From positions 1 through 10,771 of the forward strand of contig SPDA01000029.1 of assembly GCA_004525155.1 (NCBI GenBank): a stretch of DNA of 10,771 bases, written 5' to 3'. The notes beneath the pieces are model-generated. The model saw nothing but the letters and a program-made list of their open reading frames with translations. It ran no database searches and was not told the origin of the DNA. The stretch is from Spirochaetales bacterium. Lineage in GTDB: Bacteria > Spirochaetota > Spirochaetia > SPDA01. The position numbers and the translations under genes were made by a program. Shown here piece by piece: positions 1 to 5,633 of this stretch (its first letter is position 1; the number at the start of each line of letters is the position of its first letter).

Positions 1-406
1 AGACATACACCGGCAGACCATCTTCCTCGGAACGCGGCCGCCAGATGTTGAGGTAGAGACAGTCCTCGGAACCATGCACACTGTTTTTGAAAATGGGATT
101 GAACTGGGTGCAGGCTCCCCCGAATTTCTTCGCAGCCCTGACGCCTTCCCAGGGTTCAGGGTCCCTCGGCGCCTTCCACCGAAGCTCGCCCACAGGAGGT
201 TTCGCAAAAGGGATGCCCTTCCACGCCCAGGTTTCGGCCTTGTCGGAAAAACCTTTTACATACCCGTATTTGGTAAGGATCGTGTCCCCGTTCTGCCAGG
301 AGGACAGGCCGAAAGTCTTCGGGGCAGGGCGGCCGGAAGTGGAGGCGCAGCCGGACAGAAAAGCGAACAGCGCGGCCGCAATCAGCAAGGATGCATATTT
401 CCGCAT
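1..406 (-). CDS. Carboxylesterase type B lipoprotein (N-terminal part, cut by window edge)
   Basis: The reading frame opens with ATG at 406, preceded by an AAGGAG ribosome site (412-419 region, reverse strand), and runs off the left edge after 135 residues without a stop. Residues 1-20 form a lipoprotein signal peptide ending in a lipobox (LSGC, Cys20), so the mature protein should be membrane anchored. Residues about 44-135 match the start of the carboxylesterase type B/para-nitrobenzyl esterase fold: KGIPFAKPPVGELRW (63-77) and the family signature EDCLYLNIW (114-122), whose Cys forms a conserved disulphide in many relatives. The catalytic serine motif (GESAG type), acid and histidine would lie outside the window. 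Family members hydrolyse carboxylic esters; the natural substrate cannot be inferred. It is transcribed divergently from the sigma factor gene and has no visible operon partner here. Confidence 0.9.
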   Translation of the reverse strand, partial: MRKYASLLIAAALFAFLSGCASTSGRPAPKTFGLSSWQNGDTILTKYGYVKGFSDKAETWAWKGIPFAKPPVGELRWKAPRDPEPWEGVRAAKKFGGACTQFNPIFKNSVHGSEDCLYLNIWRPRSEEDGLPVYV

Positions 407-431
407 GAAAATCTCCTTTTCTAACTACATC

Positions 432-461
432 AGTGTACCATGTCGTTTATGAAGAGTACAA
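432..461 (-). promoter_or_regulatory. Weak sigma70-type promoter candidate for the esterase
   Basis: On the reverse strand TTGTAC (456-461) and TACACT (432-437) are 18 bases apart and lie just upstream of the esterase ribosome site. The match is 3/6 at -35 and 4/6 at -10, so this is only the best-placed candidate. Confidence 0.25.
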
Positions 462-493
462 TTACAGATCCCGCCTGCCCGGAAACAGCCGGA

Positions 494-522
494 TTGAATC
501 AAAGAAAAAAGACGTGTAAAAT
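494..522 (+). promoter_or_regulatory. Sigma70-type promoter candidate upstream of the sigma factor operon
   Basis: TTGAAT (494-499, 4/6 to TTGACA) is followed after exactly 17 bases by TAAAAT (517-522, 5/6 to TATAAT). Transcription would start near 529 and give a leader of about 188 nucleotides before the ATG at 717. It would supply basal, sigma-independent expression of the operon next to the autoregulated promoter at 682-711. Confidence 0.5.
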
Positions 523-681
523 TTCATTATGAATACTCTTGTCGCTTTTCTGCGGGGCCGGGACACGAGAAAAAACTCAAGCTTTCAGCCACCACCCGGA
601 ACTGGAACACCATGTTGAAACTTCATGCCATGGTTACAGAATGATTTCACACCGGTATTTTAGAATTATTTTTTCTGCAGC

Positions 682-711
682 TAAACCTTTCGGGGGTCCG
701 CGGCGTCTAAT
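682..711 (+). promoter_or_regulatory. ECF-type promoter, probably autoregulatory
   Basis: TAAACCTTT (682-690) carries the AACC core typical of ECF -35 elements, and CGTCTAAT (704-711) is a typical ECF -10 element. The spacing from AACC to CGTC is 16 bases, the usual distance. ECF sigma genes commonly own such a promoter. The predicted start point, a few bases past the -10 element, falls at about 715-720, on top of the ATG at 717, so the mRNA would be leaderless or the true start codon would lie further in. Confidence 0.6.
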
Positions 712-716
712 ATGTA

Positions 717-1349
717 ATGGAACAGGCGGTCGCGAACCGGAAACTACGTGTGAAATCACCAGCCCCTGACCGGGACAATTTCCCGAGGGACGATGTCCCG
801 AAGGATGCACTCCTGCAGGATGAAGCCCTGCAGCATGCGGGGCTGATAAGCGAGGTGCTCGGCGGCGGTGCCGCGGCCTACCGGGTGCTTTACGATCTGC
901 ACATGCCGCGCATATACACTTTTTTTTACTGGAACGTAAAGACCGCGGCAAAGGCCGAAGAGCTGACACAGGATGTGTTTGTAAGGGCCTGGGAGAAGCT
1001 TGGGCAGTTCCGCTTCCGCAGTTCTTTTTCCACCTGGCTGTTCCGTATTGCAGTCAACATGCTTAAATCCGATTACCGGAGCCGGGGGAGGGACAGAACA
1101 GGCAGTTTGGCGGAGGAGGAAACCGGGGGCGGTGCCTGCGAATCGGGCGGCATTCCGGCGGCTGAAGTTATGGACCTGCGCAGGGCCATCGGGCTGCTGC
1201 CTGAAAAGGCCGGAATGGTGCTTACCCTCTACGAATTTGAAAATTACAGTCATCAGGAAATCGGGGAAATTCTCCATATTTCCGCGGGCACGTCGAAGGC
1301 GCACCTGCACCGGGCGAAGAAGCTGCTCAAGAAGGAGCTTGAATCATGA
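717..1349 (+). CDS. ECF-type RNA polymerase sigma factor
   Basis: This 210-residue protein has the two-domain layout of extracytoplasmic-function sigma factors. Region 2 (about 53-122) contains the core-binding and -10-reading segment ELTQDVFVRAWEKLGQF (82-98) and FSTWLFRIAVNMLKSDYR. Region 4 (about 152-205) has LPEKAGMVLTLYEFENYSHQEIGEIL and a helix-turn-helix ending in KAHLHRAKKLL, which reads the -35 element. There is no region 1 or 3, as usual. The first 40 residues are longer than in most relatives. ATG 717 has no ribosome site, and an in-frame stop lies at 708-710, so the start is here or at GTG 750, which has only a weak GGAAA upstream. Its stop overlaps the next ATG (ATGA), implying translational coupling with the probable anti-sigma gene. 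It probably directs transcription of its own operon from 682-711. Confidence 0.93.
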   Translation: MEQAVANRKLRVKSPAPDRDNFPRDDVPKDALLQDEALQHAGLISEVLGGGAAAYRVLYDLHMPRIYTFFYWNVKTAAKAEELTQDVFVRAWEKLGQFRFRSSFSTWLFRIAVNMLKSDYRSRGRDRTGSLAEEETGGGACESGGIPAAEVMDLRRAIGLLPEKAGMVLTLYEFENYSHQEIGEILHISAGTSKAHLHRAKKLLKKELES

Positions 1350-1909
1350 AAACGAAAGATTTTGAATCGATTCTCCGCGGAGTGAAAGGGTTACGCGAGC
1401 CCGGAAGAGATCTGTGGCAGGGAATTGAAAACAGGATACATACAGGCGCTGTCCCCCGGAAAGCGGACCGGGGCAGAAGGGTGCTGCTGCCGATACTGGC
1501 AGCGGCTGCGGCATGCATACTCGTACTCTTTTCATTCCTGGTCCTGCGGGAATTTCGCGCGGTGTCCTCGGATTCCGGTACGGCTCTGGCCGAATCTGTC
1601 AAACGTCAGCAGAAAATGCTGGTGCGGGAAATAAAAAGGGCGGAGAAGGATTACGAATCTGCAAAACAAAAACTGGATACGAGCCTCCAGAGGCTCGGGG
1701 AGCTGTACGGCGCCGGATTCACGGAAGCCGCGGAACAGCACCTCGCCGGAATGGGTGAGGTCCTTGCTGAAATAAAACAATCCTCCGGGGGAAACCGGTA
1801 TGAATCCCTGAACGGGAGCTATGAGCTGTTGAGCGCCTATGGCGATCAGCTCAGCTTTCTGCGGGGAACGGACAATCTTATCCGCTCCATCATGCAGACA
1901 CAGGAGTAA
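1346..1909 (+). CDS. Single-pass membrane protein, probable anti-sigma factor
   Basis: The ATG overlaps the sigma factor stop by four bases and follows a GAAGGAG ribosome site (1331-1337). The 187-residue protein has a cytoplasmic N-terminus (1-45) with RDLWQGIENRI (21-31), a DLW-GI-RI motif often seen in the cytoplasmic part of membrane anti-sigma factors. One transmembrane helix follows (about 46-68, positively charged before it), then a charged, probably coiled-coil extracytoplasmic part (about 80-120) and a short helical tail. No HxxxCxxC zinc motif is present, so it is not a classical zinc-binding anti-sigma factor. Position, coupling and topology suggest that it holds the sigma factor at the membrane. 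This role is inferred from context; the extracytoplasmic part is not a family I recognise, and it could instead be a structural partner of the DUF4097 protein. Confidence 0.65.
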   Translation: MKTKDFESILRGVKGLREPGRDLWQGIENRIHTGAVPRKADRGRRVLLPILAAAAACILVLFSFLVLREFRAVSSDSGTALAESVKRQQKMLVREIKRAEKDYESAKQKLDTSLQRLGELYGAGFTEAAEQHLAGMGEVLAEIKQSSGGNRYESLNGSYELLSAYGDQLSFLRGTDNLIRSIMQTQE

Positions 1910-1913
1910 ACCG

Positions 1914-3077
1914 ATGAAAAAAATACTGTTCATTGCTGTCATGCTGGTACTCGCTGCCTGGATCTTCGGTTTGGGAGGCCAGGAAAGGATTATTATCCGA
2001 GGGATTGCAGGCCCGGGGAAAAATCAGCCTCAAAAGGCCGTGGAAGAATCCCTAGGCGCGGCGCCGGAGGGAAAAGTCGATATCAGGATTATAAGCGGGT
2101 CCATCTCCGTGACTGGCACGGAAGGCACGCAGGTCCTGGTAACAGGCACCGTCGGAAGCGACATTGAGAAAGTGCTCGTTGAGGATAAAGGAGACAACCT
2201 CGTAACCGTAAGCCTTAAATACCCCGACCTGAACAATCTTGCGCATCTGGAATTGAAGTGCAGCCTCGAGATCATGGTGCCGTCGGGTAGCAGTCTTTCC
2301 GTCGGCGCCCTGAACGCGGATATTCATGTCAGGGATGTGACAGGCTCCCTGACCATCGAGACCATGAGCGGCGGCATCAGCGTAACCGGCGCTCCGGACC
2401 TGGTCCAGGCAGGCTCCATGAACGGGCCCATATCCATCGACGGCCCCGTTAAACGGGTGCGTTTTCAAACCATGGCCGGCAAGGTGACCCTTACAGGCAT
2501 ACAGGAGGAAGTATACGGATCCACTATGGACGGGGATATACGGATAGAAACCTCGGGCCTCAAGAACTGTGAACTCAGCACCATGTCCGGAGATATCTTT
2601 CTAGGCGGCAGTTATGCGGCTGATGCCCGAATAAAAGCGACAGCCAGGCTCGGCGGCGCCATCCGGCTGAGCATGCCGGTGGAAACGGAAGCGCTCTTCA
2701 CCCTTGCCTGCCCCTCCGGCAGTCTCGATCTTTCGGGATTCAAACCGGAAGCCGCCATCGACTGGATTTTCAGGGACGGGGAACCAGGAGATCAGGAGCG
2801 GCCGGGAGCCTCAGGCAGGGAAGGGAGCAGATTCCCCTTCTCCTTCCGCTTCGGGGAATTCATACTCGATAAATTTCCCGGCGGCCGCGGAGACAAGACC
2901 ATCCTGCGGATTCCGCAGCTGCCGAACCTGTCCTTCGCGGGAGCAGGGATAAACGAATTCTCCCTCGGCAGCGGCGCGATGCGCGTGTATCTCGAAACCG
3001 GTTTTCCGGGGATGCGCGGGTCAGGTCAGAAGGATAAAAAGTCCGGAAAAGCGGCAATAACCATCGTCACCGAATAA
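1914..3077 (+). CDS. Exported DUF4097-type beta-repeat protein
   Basis: ATG 1914 is chosen over an earlier in-frame ATG (1839) because CAGGAG (1901-1906) sits at the right distance, the gap to the previous stop is only 4 bases, and the protein then opens with a clear signal peptide (MKKILFIAVM, hydrophobic to about residue 20). The 387-residue product carries repeats of about 18-20 residues of the form TMSGxIxxxG: 150-159, 168-177, 187-196, 204-212 and 223-232, the pattern of DUF4097 (putative adhesin) proteins thought to form a right-handed beta-helix. Residues 285-330 are low in structure (rich in G, R, E, D), and the C-terminus returns to a beta pattern ending in GAMRVYLETG (354-363). DUF4097 genes often follow ECF sigma/anti-sigma pairs; a biochemical role is unknown. 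An intrinsic terminator follows. Confidence 0.85.
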   Translation: MKKILFIAVMLVLAAWIFGLGGQERIIIRGIAGPGKNQPQKAVEESLGAAPEGKVDIRIISGSISVTGTEGTQVLVTGTVGSDIEKVLVEDKGDNLVTVSLKYPDLNNLAHLELKCSLEIMVPSGSSLSVGALNADIHVRDVTGSLTIETMSGGISVTGAPDLVQAGSMNGPISIDGPVKRVRFQTMAGKVTLTGIQEEVYGSTMDGDIRIETSGLKNCELSTMSGDIFLGGSYAADARIKATARLGGAIRLSMPVETEALFTLACPSGSLDLSGFKPEAAIDWIFRDGEPGDQERPGASGREGSRFPFSFRFGEFILDKFPGGRGDKTILRIPQLPNLSFAGAGINEFSLGSGAMRVYLETGFPGMRGSGQKDKKSGKAAITIVTE

Positions 3078-3099
3078 GCCCTACCACGGCGTTATTTTT

Positions 3100-3136
3100 G
3101 CGGCTGCCGTCAGAACGGCGGCAGCCGCCTTTTTTT
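3100..3136 (+). terminator. Rho-independent terminator of the sigma factor operon
   Basis: A 12-base-pair stem (3100-3111 with 3117-3128, one G-T wobble, loop AGAAC) is followed by one C and seven T. It sits 22 bases after the DUF4097 stop. No T-run lies on the opposite strand, so it acts only on forward transcription. Confidence 0.9.
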
Positions 3137-3167
3137 CGCCCTCTGCCGCTTACACCACCTCATCTTT

Positions 3168-3191
3168 CGCCGACGCCGGGGAGGCGCGGCG
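3168..3191. other. Second GC-rich hairpin between convergent genes
   Basis: CGCCG-A-CGCC pairs with GGCG-CGGCG around the loop GGGGA, giving nine base pairs with one bulged A. Downstream on the forward strand is only a broken T-rich tract (GTTTTATT from 3195), and the reverse strand has none, so it is at best a weak backup terminator. No clear terminator for the convergent EF-hand gene was found. Confidence 0.4.
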
Positions 3192-3255
3192 ATTCGTTTT
3201 ATTCAGGAACACCGGACATGATGACTTAAGGGAGGCTGAAGTAATGGGGAATAAT

Positions 3256-5478
3256 TTAAAACAACGGCCTCACGGCTGCGTTGCACATGTTAAGGAATTG
3301 TTTCTCCGAGGTGCCCTCGGAAATACTCGAACCGATGATGGTCCCCGTTTTCACGTTGATGACTTTCAAATGCAGATAATAGGTATCGGCCAGGCTGTTT
3401 AATTTTGCCACGGCAATGACGTCCGCGCCGGAGAGCTTGCCGATTTCCACGGCGGTTTCATCGTTGGAAAAGGCGGAGGACTGGAACCGGTATTCCTCCA
3501 TTATTTTTGCCAGGTTCTGCCTGTCAACAACGGCGGTATTCCCAAAATTGACAAAGGCATTTTCTAAAAAAGAAATGAGTAAATCGGTCTGCCCGGCCTT
3601 AAGGGTATTGGTCGTATCCTGAACGCCTAGGACAGCCAGGGTGCTGCCGCGCAGAGCGATCGGTTTTATAACGGAAGCTTCCGTACCGCTTTTCCCGCCG
3701 GCTGTTGATGCCTGCGGGGATAACGGGGCTGACGGCTGAGCCATTCGCTGGGTCAATACGGTGTTTACGGGGATGTTGCCGGATTCCCTTGCCCTGCCGA
3801 TTTCTTCCATAGAGAGCGAACCGTCGCTGTTCAGGTCCAGCATCCTGTCCGCGCCGGTTTGCACCCCGTGCGGCCGGCGCAGCGCATCGATCAGGTCCTG
3901 CCTTTCCCTCATGGAGAGCAGGCCGTCATTATCGATATCCGCAGTCTTGTCGAGCATGGTCCGTACCTCCATGCTGTTCGCCTCCTCCTCGGGAAGCCGC
4001 AGCCAGGCGGTGAAAAGCGCCATAAAAAGCATTTGGAGATAACTGGCTGACTCGTCTGTTTCAACCACTCCATTGCCGTCCAGGTCAATCCATCGATGGG
4101 TCGTACCGTCGGGGTCGTTCTTCTGCCAAACCTGTTCGTCGAACGTCTTTAAAAGATCCCGCATCTCATCGATTTCAGCCTGGCTCAATGCGTCCTTATT
4201 GTCCAGATTGAAGGTGAACACCATTTCCTTATTTAAAAACCAGTTATATACCGCTATGCGCTGTTCCAAAGCGTTGGGAAGCAGGAAGTAAACGACAAAA
4301 TCGATGGTCCAATCCCGCTCTTCAGGAGTTATCATGGTATCCCGGTTCCTGTCAAAAAAGCGACTGACCGGAGAACCTGCCAGGTCGCGGTATTGAATCA
4401 GATCCATAAGATCAAGGATAACGTCTTCCCGTTCATTGTCGGAAATGGTGAAATCCCTGTCCACATCCGCCCATTTCCTGATATCGTCGATAAAGCCATA
4501 CGTAGACCTGGTATATAGGACCGGCGCGTTGTTGACCGCGGCGATTCTGCAGACAAGATCCTGATAGGCTTCCAGTTCGATAAAGCTTATTCGATCATCG
4601 CTGTTAAAATCGGCCGCTTTCCAGGTTTCGTCCTGAAGCGGTCCAGGTTTTAGTTTATTCAGGGTATTATCAAGCAGCTGATTGGCATTCCAAGCTTTTA
4701 CCTCGGTTCCGTTCTGAAGACCCGTTCTTTGACGGGCAAATTCCTCATCGAAGAGCTCGATTCGGCGCATCCGGTTTCGAAGCAGCTCGAACCGCGCCAA
4801 CTCCGCTTCCACTTCATCGACCTTGCCGTTTTCATTCCAGTCAAAAAACTCGTCCAGGGGATTGCTTACCTTGCCCGGGCTGAACATGACATTTTTTACG
4901 GCATTAAAGAGATTTATCTGCTCATCGATATCCAGCAGTCCGTTCCCGTTATTGTCCGCCCACGCATTGAGTTCCCCGGTCTCCGGGAAAGGATCGAAGA
5001 GGCGGGAAAATATCCATTGCTCCGCAATTTTTGTCTGTCCGCCGCGCTCCTCCAGACGCAGCACTTCATAGATCAGATGTGCGTTCTCATATTTGAACAC
5101 AATCTGGGGCGTGTCCGTTATTTCATCGGCCATAAATTCGGGTTTCGGGAAAACATAGGAAGCCATGGCGTCGCCGTAATTCCTGAATATCGTGTTCTGC
5201 TGATCATAAATGGCCTGTTTACCCTCGAATAAATAAACGACACCGTTTGGCTCAACGTACAGCTGCTTCGCATCGTCCCAGTATTGGCTTACATACTGAT
5301 CGATATTCAAGGTATGGATAGCCTCCATCCAGGAATCGGCAAGCGAAACCGCCTCTCCCCCTCCTGTCGCGCCCTTGCGCGGTGCAGCGGAAGCGAAGGA
5401 CCAGAACGCAGTGATAATACAAAAAATTGATAGTATGAATAGAAAAAACCGATTGGAGGTAAAGGCAGCCTGTTTCAT
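3256..5478 (-). CDS. Exported NTF2-like / EF-hand repeat / CsgG-like fusion protein
   Basis: ATG 5478 is chosen over an upstream in-frame ATG (5523) because AAGGAG lies about 8 bases before it and the protein then starts with a signal peptide (1-32, cut near ASAAP). The 740-residue product has three parts. Residues about 44-160 resemble the NTF2/SnoaL fold. Residues 175-559 hold about nine EF-hand loops of type DxNxNGxxDxxE, at 175, 213, 290, 338, 376, 424 (degenerate), 465, 514 and 548; these should bind calcium outside the cytoplasm. A Pro/Ser/Ala linker (580-600) leads to residues 603-740, which resemble the CsgG/LpoB group: LAVLGVQD, a run ending VVDRQNLAKIMEEYRFQ, then AVEIGKLSGADVIAVAKL and a closing beta pattern. 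The gene stands alone, convergent with the sigma operon and divergent from the oxidoreductase. Domain calls are by eye; the role is unknown. Confidence 0.85.
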   Translation of the reverse strand: MKQAAFTSNRFFLFILSIFCIITAFWSFASAAPRKGATGGGEAVSLADSWMEAIHTLNIDQYVSQYWDDAKQLYVEPNGVVYLFEGKQAIYDQQNTIFRNYGDAMASYVFPKPEFMADEITDTPQIVFKYENAHLIYEVLRLEERGGQTKIAEQWIFSRLFDPFPETGELNAWADNNGNGLLDIDEQINLFNAVKNVMFSPGKVSNPLDEFFDWNENGKVDEVEAELARFELLRNRMRRIELFDEEFARQRTGLQNGTEVKAWNANQLLDNTLNKLKPGPLQDETWKAADFNSDDRISFIELEAYQDLVCRIAAVNNAPVLYTRSTYGFIDDIRKWADVDRDFTISDNEREDVILDLMDLIQYRDLAGSPVSRFFDRNRDTMITPEERDWTIDFVVYFLLPNALEQRIAVYNWFLNKEMVFTFNLDNKDALSQAEIDEMRDLLKTFDEQVWQKNDPDGTTHRWIDLDGNGVVETDESASYLQMLFMALFTAWLRLPEEEANSMEVRTMLDKTADIDNDGLLSMRERQDLIDALRRPHGVQTGADRMLDLNSDGSLSMEEIGRARESGNIPVNTVLTQRMAQPSAPLSPQASTAGGKSGTEASVIKPIALRGSTLAVLGVQDTTNTLKAGQTDLLISFLENAFVNFGNTAVVDRQNLAKIMEEYRFQSSAFSNDETAVEIGKLSGADVIAVAKLNSLADTYYLHLKVINVKTGTIIGSSISEGTSEKQFLNMCNAAVRPLF

Positions 5479-5481
5479 GGG

Positions 5482-5510
5482 TAGACTCCTTTTTAGACGG
5501 GCAATATAAT
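5482..5510 (+). promoter_or_regulatory. Sigma70-type promoter candidate for the oxidoreductase gene
   Basis: TAGACT (5482-5487, 4/6) and a perfect TATAAT (5505-5510) are 17 bases apart, with a predicted start near 5517 and a leader of about 117 nucleotides to ATG 5634. The element lies over the ribosome site and leader of the divergent EF-hand gene, so the two could interfere. A weaker alternative, TTTTCA-N17-CATACT (5587-5615), is closer to the gene. Confidence 0.4.
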
Positions 5511-5633
5511 GTACCCTGAGCAATAATAATTTAAAACCTATTTAGTAAAACATGCAAGAGATGCAGGCCAAAGCATAACCAGGCAATTTTCAAATCCTCT
5601 TATTTATGCCATACTACCGGCGGAGGAATCACC

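Larger units (their letters stand above)
407..716. other. Divergent intergenic region without a convincing gene
   Basis: These 310 bases separate the esterase and sigma factor genes. They contain a housekeeping-type forward promoter candidate (494-522), an ECF-type forward promoter candidate at the end (682-711), a weak reverse promoter candidate (432-461), and an inverted repeat ACCATG-N14-CATGGT at 609-634 that could be an operator or a small hairpin. Short frames in this stretch lack ribosome sites and recognisable domains and are best regarded as chance. A transcript from the upstream forward promoter would carry a leader of almost 190 nucleotides in front of the sigma factor gene. Confidence 0.6.

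Noticed and set aside
539..769. 76-codon frame before and overlapping the sigma factor start
   Set aside because: No ribosome site, no domain, composition unlike a protein, and its end overlaps the sigma factor coding region in another frame.
3244..3402. 52-codon forward frame with a strong AAGGGAGG site (3228-3234), antisense to the end of the EF-hand gene
   Set aside because: Almost entirely antisense to a well-supported gene, its product has no signal or domain, and it starts after a strong forward terminator with no promoter seen. The ribosome site is good, so ribosome profiling could reopen it.
4729..5232. 167-codon forward frame opposite the EF-hand gene
   Set aside because: Shadow of the reverse coding region; no ribosome site or recognisable motif.
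5491..5497. CGTCTAA on the reverse strand just before the EF-hand gene, similar to the ECF -10 box
   Set aside because: No AAC-type -35 element lies 16-17 bases upstream, and it sits too close to the ribosome site to be a useful promoter element.
5517..5633. Possible molybdenum/tungsten cofactor riboswitch in the oxidoreductase leader
   Set aside because: No convincing set of long paired helices could be seen by eye; only a covariance search could decide.
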